A DNA stretch of 64,000 nt from CAWJKP01 sp963843465 (GTDB lineage: Bacteria > Planctomycetota > Planctomycetia > Pirellulales > Thermoguttaceae). The notes below the pieces were generated by a model. That model ran no database searches, had not been told where the DNA came from, and saw only the letters and a list, made by a program, of their open reading frames with translations. The position numbers and the translations under genes are program-made. This document shows, in pieces, positions 40,267-50,280 of the stretch (positions are counted from its first letter, which is position 1; every line of letters begins with the position of its first letter). The stretch covers positions 1,364,001 to 1,428,000 of the forward strand of contig CAWJKP010000001.1 in the NCBI GenBank assembly GCA_963843465.1, read 5' to 3'.

Positions 40267-41394
40267 CTACCGCTCGTTAGCATGGATCAGCCGACGCATG
40301 TACTCGCACGCCAGCCGGGCGTTCTTCTCAGCGTACTCGATGCCCACGGTCTGTCCGTTGACCACCGGCAGCGGATGGCAAAGCTCGTAGCCGACATAGC
40401 CCTGGTAGCCTATTTCGGCCATCGCTCGCACGAAAGCGTGGTTGAAGTCGGGCTCCGGCGTCTTGCCGGCAGCGGCCGGAATTCGCGGCCGCGCGGCGCC
40501 GTCCGCCCCACGGTCGAACTCGCCGCCGAAGTGCGAGAGGACCTGAAGCGAGCCCACCTCGGTAGCCGCCCGGCGGATGGCTTCGGGCTGCCGGTCGGGC
40601 ATAATGCCGGCATCCAGACAAATCTTCAAGCAGGGCGAGTTGACCTCCCGCACCATGCGCAATACGTCGCGATGGTCCGCAATCACCGGCTGGTGGTTCT
40701 GCAGCGCCAGGGTGACGCCGTAGTCCGCCGCATAGCGGGCCGTCTCGACCAAGCCCTCGCGGCACCAGGCCCAGATTTCTTCGCGCGAGAGCCCTCGATG
40801 CGTCGTTTCCCATAGCGGACGGGAGATGTCGTAGCGGCCGACCTGCGGATGCCGCGTCACGCCCGCCCAAGCCAGGAACACGCGAAGGGTCTTGGCTCTC
40901 AGGTCCGAGGCCATGCGTAGCAGTTCCCGAACATAGGCCACCTGGCACTCCCGGTGCTCGGGAATCGGGCTGCTGAAATCGTTGTTGGCAGCCACGGCGT
41001 AGATTTCAAGCCCTTCGCCGTCGGCAAACCTCCGTAGCTCGTGGCAGCGGCGCGTGGGCCAGTCCAAGGGATTGCCGTGCGGGCGCTTGCCGTCGATTTC
41101 CATGCCGTCGTAGCCGTATTGCTTGGCTCGCCGCACCACGTCTTCCAGAGTCAACGGGCTGCCCCGATACCACAGGCCCAAGAACGTAATGCTGTACAGG
41201 CCCACCTTCATCGTGCCGGCCTTGCGCGGCTGCACCTCGGGGCGACTTTCGCCGGCTGCATGAGCTGCCGGCAGTGCGGCGCGTATCAGGCAACCCGCCG
41301 CCATGCCCACGGCTGCTGTCAACATCTGCCGCCGCGACAGTCGTGACGCATCGAGAGAAACCTCGTCAAGACCAGACGGTGCAATCGTGTCCAT
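40267..41394 (-). CDS. Sugar phosphate isomerase/epimerase-like TIM barrel protein, Tat-exported
   Basis: The 375-residue protein has a twin-arginine signal (RLSRRQMLTAAVGMAAG) and then a xylose-isomerase-like TIM barrel (AP_endonuc_2 family). Metal-ligand candidates are Glu in GYDGMEIDG, Asp in KICLDAGI, His in VLSHFGGE and Glu in YVGYELCHP. ATG 41394 starts 20 residues before the RR pair. Its stop is 13 bases upstream of the oxidoreductase start, so the two formed an operon for periplasmic or secreted sugar conversion. Family members act on many sugars and inositols; the substrate is not fixed by sequence. Confidence 0.85.
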   Translation of the reverse strand: MDTIAPSGLDEVSLDASRLSRRQMLTAAVGMAAGCLIRAALPAAHAAGESRPEVQPRKAGTMKVGLYSITFLGLWYRGSPLTLEDVVRRAKQYGYDGMEIDGKRPHGNPLDWPTRRCHELRRFADGEGLEIYAVAANNDFSSPIPEHRECQVAYVRELLRMASDLRAKTLRVFLAWAGVTRHPQVGRYDISRPLWETTHRGLSREEIWAWCREGLVETARYAADYGVTLALQNHQPVIADHRDVLRMVREVNSPCLKICLDAGIMPDRQPEAIRRAATEVGSLQVLSHFGGEFDRGADGAARPRIPAAAGKTPEPDFNHAFVRAMAEIGYQGYVGYELCHPLPVVNGQTVGIEYAEKNARLACEYMRRLIHANER

Positions 41395-41540
41395 AACTCA
41401 CTCGGATGCCTTGAATTGGTAGGGCCACTGGGGTTCCCGGAACACGTCCCGGTCAGCGGGTCGGGCCACTGACCGCCCCCGTGGGACAAACCCTTGGGGG
41501 CAACGAGGCCGAAGCCCGTCTGATCGCTGTAGGCGGCGGC

Positions 41541-42827
41541 CTAACGCGTCGCATGTAAGTAACTGTCAAAATCGGATGACTTAGGGCTCGGTTTCTTGTA
41601 CGTGATTGGCTTCGGATCCAACCAGGCAACAAACTTGTCCTTGATCGCATAGGCGAAGAAGTGATTGCCTCGCGGACTGTAATGACCGATGAAATACTGC
41701 CTCAGGTAGTCGTCATAGGAGAGCTTGTACTTCTGGAAATCGCGGAGGTGGACCTCGTTCATATCGAAGAAGTTGAACTTCTCGCGGGCAAGGTAATCGA
41801 CGATCTCTTGGTCGTAACGAGGCTCGCCACGATGCATTTCGGCCATAGCGCGATAGGGGTCGAACAGCACGACCAGCAGTTTCTTGCCGTTGCGTGTGGC
41901 AAACTCGCGCGCCTTGTCCAACACGCAACGAGTGGCCCGTAAGGAGTACCGATCCAGCAGTCTGCCCGCCTGCTGCGGCAGGGCCGAGTCGGGGCTCCAA
42001 TCGAAAGGAAGTTCCAGCCGCGCCGCCAGCTTGGTTACCGCTTCGCGGTCCAGATCCCGGATAAGGCCCAGCTTGAAGGCCAGCAGTTGCAAAGCCAGGT
42101 CGTCCTTGAGGTGATCCACCATCCACTGCGGGTCGGTCATGTGATACAGCGACTCGCGGGTGGGAAGCAGGTTGTCCTTTTCCAGGAAACGCCCGCTCCG
42201 CAGGTCCATTTCCAGGTTGGGCCAGAAATTGTTGTGAAACAGGCGGCCGCCCTGGTTGTCCCACCAGCGGAAGGTGATGGCGTAGCGACATCGCAACAAG
42301 CTGCGGATGTGATCATCTCCCCAGATATAGAAGACCAGGTATTCGGCCCCGTGATCGGTTCGCTCTTCGCGCAACATCCTGCGATACGCCTGGTAAACAC
42401 CGTAGCCGCCCATGCCAAAATTCCTGATCGGCTCGCCCAGGTGTCCGGCCAGATACTCCTGCCAGGTCTCGCCGTCGCTGACCTGGTAGCATTGCGTGAA
42501 GCTGTCGCCGTACGTGTTGATACGGCATTTCCTGCCGGCATACATATGGGCCGTGCGTTCGCCGCTGGCTTGGACGGTGGAAATCGTGGCGCTATGGTCG
42601 ATGCTATCGCTGGGCAGATAGTTGCCGAGGACATACCCCAGTTCGGCGTCGTATCGGGCCCAACTCGGCCCCCGCAGGAAGACGTCGATCACTTCTCGCG
42701 AAACGGCGCTTTGCCGCAGGTATTCTGCGAATGACGGCTTGTCCGCTTTGTCCGCCGCCGTCGAGCAAATCGCCGGAAGCCAGAGGACCATAGACGCAAG
42801 GATTCGATACAGTGTCTTTCTTCTCAT
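41541..42827 (-). CDS. Secreted SGNH-hydrolase-like protein
   Basis: The 428-residue protein starts with signal peptide MRRKTLYRILASMVLWLPAICSTA (cited to its core SMVLWLPAICSTA). NTYGDSFTQC fits the GDS(L) block I of SGNH hydrolases with the catalytic Ser, and GHYSPRGNHFFAYAI could be the block with the catalytic His. Blocks II and III are less clear (IRNFGMGGYGVYQAY, YLVFYIWGDDH). Length is about twice that of a minimal SGNH domain because of inserts. It sits alone on the minus strand between the isomerase gene and a small secreted protein. It is likely an esterase on exported glycans; this is inference. Confidence 0.7.
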   Translation of the reverse strand: MRRKTLYRILASMVLWLPAICSTAADKADKPSFAEYLRQSAVSREVIDVFLRGPSWARYDAELGYVLGNYLPSDSIDHSATISTVQASGERTAHMYAGRKCRINTYGDSFTQCYQVSDGETWQEYLAGHLGEPIRNFGMGGYGVYQAYRRMLREERTDHGAEYLVFYIWGDDHIRSLLRCRYAITFRWWDNQGGRLFHNNFWPNLEMDLRSGRFLEKDNLLPTRESLYHMTDPQWMVDHLKDDLALQLLAFKLGLIRDLDREAVTKLAARLELPFDWSPDSALPQQAGRLLDRYSLRATRCVLDKAREFATRNGKKLLVVLFDPYRAMAEMHRGEPRYDQEIVDYLAREKFNFFDMNEVHLRDFQKYKLSYDDYLRQYFIGHYSPRGNHFFAYAIKDKFVAWLDPKPITYKKPSPKSSDFDSYLHATR

Positions 42828-42925
42828 GTCCGCCCCTCTCTTGAAATTCTCTCTTGCCCTTACGTGGTTCAGTCACGTCCAGGGATGATTCCCATGACGC
42901 GATTCTCACCGTCTGGTCGTTCCGC

Positions 42926-43240
42926 TCAGTGGGAATCGGGCTTTGCCACATTGACCAACGTCGCGACGTTGTCGGCTTTCGAGTAGTACACCCGCAACCT
43001 CAGCCCGACCTTGATGTCTTCGAACTTCAGCGTCGCGTTGTCCTCATCGCGACGAAACTTCGTCGCGTCGTTGCAGGTGACAACAGTATTCTGGCCCCCG
43101 TCTGCGGTGATCGTGAGGTTCTTGCCGTCGACCTTGGTCAGATTTCCGACGAGGCGAACCGGGTTCTCGCCGGCGTTGGCCAATGTCATGAGGCCTACGA
43201 ACGCGACCAACATGCCAAGGATCGTGACTCGCTTCAACAT
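42926..43240 (-). CDS. Small secreted beta-barrel-like protein
   Basis: This is a 104-residue protein. The hydrophobic N-terminus (RVTILGMLVAFVGLMTLANA) is a Sec signal peptide. The mature part of about 80 residues alternates beta strands with charged loops (VRLVGNLTKVDGKNLTITADGG, cited as GNLTKVDGKNLTI; IKVGLRLRVYYSKAD), in the style of DUF5666/OB-fold proteins. I chose ATG 43240 rather than 43246 because AAGGAG stands 7 bases before it but almost touches the earlier ATG. Small exported proteins of this pattern are common in planctomycetes; the function is unknown. Confidence 0.75.
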   Translation of the reverse strand: MLKRVTILGMLVAFVGLMTLANAGENPVRLVGNLTKVDGKNLTITADGGQNTVVTCNDATKFRRDEDNATLKFEDIKVGLRLRVYYSKADNVATLVNVAKPDSH

Positions 43241-43638
43241 CTGCATTCTCCTTCTTCTGGAAGCCCCTGTCTAGTTGCATCGAGCATGGAACCGATCCAG
43301 GCTCGTATGACCGTCTATCTTACTATGGCGTCCTCGTGCGTCCAGCGCCGACGCGGATCTTTCTCGTCCGCCACCCATTCCTGATCGCCTCGCGCTACTG
43401 GCACCATTTGGTAAGATAGTATCGAGTTCGAAGACCGCGGGCCGGTAGTACCTGTCCTTGGCAAAAAACTCATCTGAGGGGATACATGGAGCAAAGGGGG
43501 CGGACCGAGCGGGCATAACAGACGGGCGACGATGGGCCCCGCCGGGAAAGCGTCGGTCGGAATCACGGTTTGGGAGGTTGGTACAGACGACGACGTGTAG
43601 CGACGGAAAAGCGGGTTCAGGCCGGATCAATGGTCACG

Positions 43639-43772
43639 TCAGGCGGCGCGCTGGGTATAACGGTGATGCAAGCCGCCGACTTGGGGGATGGCCACGATCT
43701 GAACTGCCGATGGCGGCTCGACGGCTCGGGGCGTCGGTGAGTTTCGATTCAGGGAGAGGTGCGGCCGGGAAT
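43639..43772 (-). pseudogene. C-terminal fragment of a transposase
   Basis: About 43 codons ending at TGA 43639 read RPHLSLNRNSPTPRAVEP and then IPQVGGLHHRYTQRAA. They match the end of the transposase at 51375-52400 with a few substitutions. All upstream parts are absent, so this is a scar of an older insertion. Confidence 0.8.
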
Positions 43773-43939
43773 GGTGAACTGAAGCCGGCGGGCTCGATGC
43801 GTCACCTTGGCAGCAGCCAACGTGCGCTGGTCGCGGGTGGCGGGAGAGGAAACCGGTGACTGGAGCTGAACCGCTCACGGCCGAGCCGTCGCTGGCACCC
43901 CCCGTGATGTGGGGCGGCCGACGATAGTGGGACAACATT

Positions 43940-43985
43940 GGCGAGAACTCGCGCAGAAAAGTGCAGAATGTCGTGACAGACAGCT
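43940..43985 (+). repeat. Dispersed motif, copy 2, in the leader of the SGNH gene
   Basis: The sequence GGCGAGAACTCGCGCAG...GTCGTGACAGACAGCT lies 40 bases before the ATG at 44026. Similarity to copy 3 also extends about 30 bases upstream (GGCCGACGATAGTG versus GGCCGACGGTAGTG). Confidence 0.75.
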
Positions 43986-44025
43986 CTGCAATGTGTTTCA
44001 AGAGAACCAACCGAGGAGACAGACG

Positions 44026-45195
44026 ATGCAATCATGTCCCGACAAAAGCCCGGCCGTCCTGCTCTGTGGCTGGATGACGTTGGCTGCCATGCTGGGAGTC
44101 GCGGCCGCGGCTGACGAGTACAAGCCCGATCCTGGCTACAAGCCCACGCGCAACCTGTCACAGTTCTTTGCGAAGGTCAAGGCTGGCAGGCCGGTCACGG
44201 TGATGGGAATCGGCGGGTCGGTAACCGGGGGCTGGGATGCCCTGTCGGCGGAGTGGCTGCAGAAGCAGTACCCCAACACGCGCATCCATTACGTCTGCTG
44301 CGCCTACGGCGGCACCGGCCCGGACGCGGTAGTTTTTCGTTTCCGCCGGGATATCCTCCCGCACCATCCCAACCTGGTCTTCATTGAATACGCCGTCAAC
44401 TCTTACGCAAAGCATGACATCAACTTCAAGGCCCTGGACGGCATGGTGTTGCAACTGCTCCGGCAAGAGCAAAAGCCCGATATCGTGTTTGTCTACGTGG
44501 GTAACGACAAGGGCGAGCGCGACCTCTCCAAGGTCCAGCCGCTGGCTCGGCATTACGGTTTCCAGGAGGTCGATCCGCGAAAGTACCTGCAGACGCTGAT
44601 CGACGCCGGCAAGGTCCGCTGGGAGGATATCGCTCGCGACGGGATCCATCCCAACGAGAAAGGCCACGCCATCTATGCCGAAGCGGTGATCCAACTGCTC
44701 AAGCAGCAGGCGGCGGTGGAGGGCAAGCCGCCCACGCCCGTGCCGCCCGTGCCGCCGCCCTACTCCAGCGACGAGTGGGCGACGGCCACGCTGGTGCCGG
44801 TCGCGGCGGCACATTTTGGCAAAGAGTGGAAGGCCGTCAAGCCGGCGCCCTCGGACGCGCGGTTCTGGGATGAGATGATCGAGTCTGACCAGGTCGGGGC
44901 GACGTTGACCTTCACGGCCCACAGCACGACGCTCGGCGTATACCTGCTGAGCGCTAACGATTGCGGCAACATGACCTGGTCGATCGACGGCGGAAAAGAG
45001 ACCGAGTTGATGCTGGCAAATTGGGGGACGGTCAGGGGCGGCAGGTGGGCAAACAACGACATCTTTGCCAGTGACCTGCCCGCCGGCGAGCACACGCTCA
45101 AGATCACCGTCAAGTCCAGGTGGGAGAAGGCCACCGGCAACTTCGTCCGCATCGGCGCTTTCTGCGTGGCGAATCCTAAGCCTGCCGCCAAGTGA
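44026..45195 (+). CDS. Secreted SGNH/GDSL hydrolase with C-terminal beta domain
   Basis: The 389-residue protein has signal peptide around LLCGWMTLAAMLGVAAAA. Block I is MGIGGSVTGGW with the nucleophile Ser; YGGTG is block II-like; VYVGNDKGERD is block III; DGIHPNEKGH gives the Asp-x-x-His pair. So the SGNH catalytic set is complete. From about residue 230 a proline-rich linker (PPTPVPPVPPP) leads to a beta-sandwich domain (LTFTAHSTTLGVYLL, WSIDGGKE) typical of GDSL proteins with DUF4886-like tails. ATG 44026 follows GAGGAGA at 44013. The dispersed motif sits in its leader. Probable role: extracellular deacetylation of glycans. Confidence 0.88.
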   Translation: MQSCPDKSPAVLLCGWMTLAAMLGVAAAADEYKPDPGYKPTRNLSQFFAKVKAGRPVTVMGIGGSVTGGWDALSAEWLQKQYPNTRIHYVCCAYGGTGPDAVVFRFRRDILPHHPNLVFIEYAVNSYAKHDINFKALDGMVLQLLRQEQKPDIVFVYVGNDKGERDLSKVQPLARHYGFQEVDPRKYLQTLIDAGKVRWEDIARDGIHPNEKGHAIYAEAVIQLLKQQAAVEGKPPTPVPPVPPPYSSDEWATATLVPVAAAHFGKEWKAVKPAPSDARFWDEMIESDQVGATLTFTAHSTTLGVYLLSANDCGNMTWSIDGGKETELMLANWGTVRGGRWANNDIFASDLPAGEHTLKITVKSRWEKATGNFVRIGAFCVANPKPAAK

Positions 45196-45215
45196 AAGGT
45201 CGCTGCGTGACCTGC

Positions 45216-46049
45216 CTATTCCGCCACGGCTCGGCAGACGCGCAGGCCCACGTAGTCGTAGCGGTATCCGGGCGGGGCGCCGCCGGAGCGGTACCCCGAG
45301 CGGCAGACCCATGGGTAGCTGAGCCAACTGCTGCCGCGGAACACGCGGACCGAGCCCGTCTTAGCCCCTCCCGGATCGTCCACCGGCGATTCCTTGTAGT
45401 AATCGCCATGATACCAATCCTGGCACCACTCGCACACGTTCCCGTACACGTCATACAGTCCCCAGGCGTTCGGCTTCTTCGCGCCCACCGGATGCGTCTT
45501 GTCGCCCGAGTTCTTGTCATACCAGGCATACTCCCCCAGTTGCGACTCGTCGTTGCCGAAGCAATACATTGTGTTCTTCCCGGTGCTGGAAGCGTATTCC
45601 CATTGGGCCTCGGTCGGCAGCGAGAATCGCCCGCCGCCGAGCTTCTTGTTCAGCGTTTCCAGAAACTTCCGGCAGTCGTCCCAACTGACCGTTTCCACCG
45701 GGTTCTTCGGCCCCTTGAAATGGCTCGGGTTGTCACCCACCACCGCCTGCCACTGCTCCTGCGTGACCTTGTACTTGCCGAGATAAAACGGCCTGGTGAT
45801 CCGCACGTCGTGCCGGGGGCTTTCATTACCGTAGGCGTCCCAACCCCGATCGAGCGGCCCCATCGTGAACTTCCCCACCGGAATCAGGGTCATCTCCAGC
45901 TTCACGCCACCGCCCAGGTCCACGGCGATTTCCTTGGGCGGACCTTGCTTCCGGCCGCCAGCCTCCTTGGGTTCCTCGGCGGTCGCGAGGGTGAGACTGC
46001 CGATCGCCGTTAGGGCCGCCAAAGGCACTGTCCACATTTGCCGGAGCAT
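45216..46049 (-). CDS. Secreted FGE/SUMF1-type domain protein
   Basis: The 277-residue protein has signal peptide MLRQMWTVPLAALTAIGSLTL (cited as PLAALTAIGSLTL). The SUMF1 fold is clear: FTMG near residue 64, HDVRITRPFYLGKYKVTQEQW, PVETVSWDDC, RFSLPTEAQWEYA, GLYDVYGNVCEWCQDWY, RVFRGSSW and DYVGLRVC. In true formylglycine-generating enzymes this fold converts a sulfatase Cys; many planctomycete homologues with signal peptides have other or unknown roles. No sulfatase gene lies nearby, so the partner is unknown. It is convergent with the SGNH gene, only 20 bases apart. ATG 46049 is chosen because it begins the signal peptide. Confidence 0.88.
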   Translation of the reverse strand: MLRQMWTVPLAALTAIGSLTLATAEEPKEAGGRKQGPPKEIAVDLGGGVKLEMTLIPVGKFTMGPLDRGWDAYGNESPRHDVRITRPFYLGKYKVTQEQWQAVVGDNPSHFKGPKNPVETVSWDDCRKFLETLNKKLGGGRFSLPTEAQWEYASSTGKNTMYCFGNDESQLGEYAWYDKNSGDKTHPVGAKKPNAWGLYDVYGNVCEWCQDWYHGDYYKESPVDDPGGAKTGSVRVFRGSSWLSYPWVCRSGYRSGGAPPGYRYDYVGLRVCRAVAE

Positions 46050-46448
46050 GGTCGGACCTCCCCTAGCCAAAACCGGTGGCGGCGGATCGCCGTGACGCAC
46101 TATGCCCACGGCCAAAACCATTCCTCTGCACCACAACCAATCTACCCAACCAGCGCGGGGCGGAGCAAGCTGTCCGCCGAACAGATCCGGAGATGGGCAT
46201 TTCTACCGAGCCGCGCTGTCGCGAGCAAGCACCCTTTCCAGCCGGGCGAACAGCGAAGCGAGAGCCTGTTCGTAGTGCTTCCATCTCCCCACCAACGTCC
46301 TGAAGACCGGCCGGCGCACCTGGACGGCGCTGGTCGTTCTGAGCGCCAAAAATTCGCACTGGGTCGCTTGACTTGCCGCCGAACGGGGGGCAAAATGACG
46401 GCGCGCGCTTCCATTCCAAAGACCCACGTAAACCGGACTGGAGTTTCC
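46050..46448. other. Divergent intergenic region of 400 bases
   Basis: It separates the FGE-like gene (minus) from the PQQ-like propeller gene (plus) and should contain both promoters. No gene, repeat or clear promoter boxes are seen. Confidence 0.4.
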
Positions 46449-47674
46449 ATGCGACACACAATGCGATCGATCGGTGTGACGGCGGGTTGTGCGGTGTTAC
46501 TCAGTGCGGTAGCTGCTTTTGGCCAGGATTGGCCTCAGTGGCGAGGGTCCAATCGCGACGGCAAGGTGGCCGGGTTCACGGTCCCAGAGACTTGGCCAAA
46601 GGCCCTGACCCAGAAGTGGCAAACTACCGTCGGCCTGGGTGACGCCACGCCCGCCTTGGTGGGCGACAACTTGTATGTCTTCACACGGCAGGGCAACGAC
46701 GAGGTGGTCCTCTGTCTCACGCGGCCGATGGTAAGGAACTCTGGCGGGACAAGTACGCGGCCAAGGCCGTGACCGGCGCAGCCGCCCAGCACCCCGGCCC
46801 GAGAAGCTCACCCACAGTCGCCGACGGAAAGATCGTCACGCTGGGCGTAGGGGGGGTCGTCTCCTGCCTGGACGCCGCCAGCGGCAAGCTGCTCTGGCGG
46901 AAAGACCCGATGCGGGGTGCCGTGCCCATGTTCTTCACCGCCATGTCGCCGATCGTCGTGGACGGTATGTGCGTCGTGCAGCTCGGCGGGCGAGGCAATG
47001 GGGCAATGTTCGCATTCGACCTGGCTACCGGCAGCGAGAAGTGGAAGTGGAAGGGTGACGGCCCGGCCTACGGCTCGCCCGTGCTGATGACCGTGGAAGG
47101 CACGAAACAGATCGTGGCCCAAACGGAAAAGACGATCGTGGGCGTCGCCGTGCTTGACGGGAAGCTCTTGTGGCAGATCGCCACGCCGGTCCAGGGCCGC
47201 GTGTTCAATTCGGCCACGCCGATCGTCGATGGGCAAACGGTGATCTACACCGGGCAAGGTACCGGTACCAAGGCCGTGAAGGTCGAGAAGCAGGGCGACA
47301 GATTCGCCACCACGGAGATTTGGAAGAACGAGAAGCTGGGCACGGGCTACAACACGCCGGTGCTGAATAACGGGCTGCTGTTCGGCATGTCAGAACGCGG
47401 CAGTTTCTTCTGTCTGCGGGCCGCGACGGGCGAGACGGCTTGGACTACCGAGGGGGACCGCCAGCGTTTCGGGGCCATCGTCGATGCCGGCCCGGTCGTG
47501 CTCGCCCTGCCGGCAAACAGTGAGTTCATCGCATTCAGGCCGGACGACAAGAAATACGAGGAGTTGGCCCGAATCAAGGTCTCCGACGCGCAAACCTACG
47601 CTCACCCGATCGTTTCGGGGAAGCGGGTCTTCGTCAAGGACAAGGAAACATTGACGCTGTGGATGGTGGAGTAG
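46449..47674 (+). pseudogene. Secreted PQQ-like beta-propeller protein, frameshifted
   Basis: ATG 46449 starts a signal peptide (VTAGCAVLLSAVAAFG), followed by DWPQWRGSNRDG, the usual opening of planctomycete outer-membrane-type PQQ-like propellers. Near 46720 the frame must shift by one base, from CLTRPM to ADGKELW, after which blades such as VSCLDAASGKLLWRK, MFAFDLATGSEKWKWKG and FFCLRAATGETAWTT run to the stop at 47674. Total length is about 408 residues, as in relatives. These AxxGxxxW-type repeats make a YWTD/PQQ-like propeller without necessarily binding PQQ. The frameshift may be a base-calling error. Confidence 0.8.
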
Positions 47675-47872
47675 TGGGACTTCGCTACCGCCGATCACTC
47701 CGGCTTTTCGCTGGTTAGTTGGTTGGAAGGTCTAGCACGACGGCAACGGAGGAAACGAACAAGAGAATTTGAGCGTGTGGGCCAGTGGTGTGGTACCGCA
47801 CGTCGCCCGGAATCTCTTGCAGTGCTGCAACGAATTCGGGCCGTTTCGCGGACCGGCTCTCCCCATCAGATC

Positions 47873-49940
47873 TCATTTAACCCTGAAATCAATCTGCAGC
47901 GGCGGCGGGAACTCTTGCATGAGTTTCCCCTTCTCGACAGGGGTCAGCTCGTGGCCGGCGTGGCCCTCGGCTTCCTTGACGTATGAAGCGAACCATAGCT
48001 CGCTCAGGCTGAGCTCGCCTTCCCGAATCGTATAATACTCCCGCCGCAGTAGCTGGCGAACGGTGGCGTATTCGCCTCGCTCCAACGCGACCTGCGCCTT
48101 CAACAACGCGATCCGCTCGTACCCGGCGATCGGCGCCGGCAATGACTTCACAAACGCGTCCAATTCAGTATAGTGCTTGTGGCGAGTGAAGAACTCACCG
48201 ATTTCGACCGCGAGGCTCCGATCGTTTCCGCAAAGCGACCAGGCGTGTTCGTAGGCCGCCTGGGCAGCGTCGAGATCGCCGTCGCGCTCGTACTGCAAGG
48301 CGAGGCAGCGGTGGGCCGGCGAGTTGTCTTTCAACGCCAGCGACGACTTGAAGTGCTCACGTGCTTTCCCAAAATCGCCCCTTTCCAGTTGCGCCACGCC
48401 CAAATGCAAATGGTGCAGCCACGTTGCGCCGTGTGCCCGTGCCGACTCTCGTAACGCGTCCATCCAACCAGCCGACACGTTGAAGCTGCACGGCGGTTTG
48501 CTCAACGTCTCCTGCGAAAACGTGCCGGCGGAGAGCAACTCGGTCCACGGCTGTTCCTCGCCGCCCGGGTTGGCCTCAAACGTCAGTCCGGGGCTAATCT
48601 TGCGCCGTTCGTTTCTCATGTAGCCAGCCCCAGCCGGCCCCGCGATGGAGCAGCGTCTGCACCGGCGCGGCGGCCTGCGCGATCAGGAATGCGTTCATTT
48701 CCTGCAGTGCCGAGTCGGGCACACGCTCCTCAACGACTTTTCCCGCAGCCGCGCATGCGGCAGAATAGTCCGGGTCGTGTGCCGCCTTGGAATCCATCGC
48801 GAACGGGCTGATACATTCGGTCCACTCGATGCTCGCGCCGGCCTCAAGTGGGCAAGTCTGAAGCTGCGTTGGCGTGACACCACCCTGGATCTCAATGTAG
48901 TCGCCTTTGCCGTTCTCGGACAGGAAATCCATCCAGTGTCTGCCTCCCCGGCCAGTGCCCCACGTGTAGAATTTGCGGCCGAAGAGCGTCGGCGTGGAAA
49001 CGTGGCTTAGCCCACGCCCTCGGCCATCCAGGCAAACCGACCAGGGCTTGCGTCTGCCGACTTTTCGGAAGGAGACCGACTTCGCGTAAGGGTAGTTAAA
49101 CGGGTAGCTGCCATCGAAGCCGTCGAAGATCGGAAACGCCAGACGCGTGTTGCCGGACAGGTCATGCGCGATCGCGTAGTCCATCGGCGACAGCACGCGC
49201 GTGTCGCGGGCCAGCGGCACGGCGATGTTGGTCCACCAGTAGAAGCGGACGCCGTGAGCGTTCGGGTTAATGGCCTTGACGTGGACCCAAAGCCGGTCGT
49301 CGTTGCGCGGCAGGAACACGTCTACCTGCCAGGTCGTTTCTAGCGCACGATCGAACTCGTAGAGTCGTAGCAGCGGCCCGCGCGATGTTTCGACCGTTCC
49401 GGCAAAGACCGGGCTGCACGTCAGCAGACTGTGGCCATAGAGCGGGCCATTCCACTCGACGCCGCCGGAGAACCACGCGTTGCGGATGGCGAGATTGGCG
49501 AACTGCAAGACCGGGTTGTCGAAGAGCATCTCGCGCCGCCCCTGCTTGTCGTAGAGGGAAATCATCCGTCCGCCGAGCGAGGGGTAGAATGTCGCGCGGA
49601 GTGCCGCATTTTCGACTTGGATGATCGGCAGGCGTCCGCTCTGGCGCTGCCGCGTGTAGGTGTCCTGCATAAGATATGGCATTGATGACACAGCAGCGTT
49701 GGTGAACATTCCTGCGATATCTTCCGCGCTGAGGTCGGCCGACACCGCGATGGGCATCTCATCGATCTGAAACCGGAACTTTGGCCAGGGATTATGCGGC
49801 CCGAGCGGAGCCATGGGTAGCGTTCGGGAGCCGGCAGTCACGCTGGTCGGCTCTGCGAAGAGGTTGCCGGAGGCCGCGCCAAACACGAACGGCAGAACGG
49901 CGACAAAGTCGACGGCTCTGCGTAATGTACGATGGTTCAC
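47873..49940 (-). pseudogene. DUF5107 plus TPR-repeat secreted protein, frameshifted
   Basis: ATG 49940 begins a signal peptide (AVDFVAVLPFVFGAASG). The DUF5107 domain follows, with YPSLGGRMISLYDK, FSGGVEWNGP, FYWWTNIAV and FLSENGKGDYIEIQGG, a beta-supersandwich related to galactose mutarotases. Near 48603 the frame shifts by one base: GWGWLHEKRT in one frame joins KISPGLTFEAN in the other, exactly as in single-chain relatives. The 3' part holds TPR-like helices (LHLGVAQLERGDFGKAREHF). Full length is about 690 residues. DUF5107-TPR proteins are thought to act in carbohydrate metabolism, but no reaction is established. Confidence 0.8.
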
Positions 49941-50280
49941 GACAAATACTCCTTGTACGGGTCAACCGTAACGGTCTTTGGCCCCTCGAAGCATCGTCGT
50001 GAGGTTGATCTGAGGAATCGACGGTGGAGAGGTCTTGAGGTTATGCTGAGCTGCGCAATTGCAGGACATGGCGGCCTGGACGGAGAGCTTGTGCTTACAC
50101 CTCTTCGAGGATACCATAACTTCAAGCTGTAAGGAAGATTGCGGCCGACCAAGTTGGACCAAGAAATCGGTGGACGAATACAGGGGCGGCTGTTCCCCTT
50201 CCCCAGCTGCAAATTGAACGCGCTCACCTTCCAGCAGAAAGGCAACCAGCAATGGAGGACAAAACCGAGGTTCGCAGATC
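49941..50280. other. Divergent intergenic region of 340 bases
   Basis: It lies between two divergent genes and should hold both promoters. No gene or repeat was seen. Confidence 0.4.

Larger units (their letters stand above)
43241..44025. other. 785-base intergenic region with IS debris and a dispersed motif
   Basis: It holds a transposase C-terminal fragment (43639-43772, minus strand) and copy 2 of the dispersed motif (43940-43985) leading into the SGNH gene. The 390 bases at 43250-43638 show no gene. Confidence 0.6.
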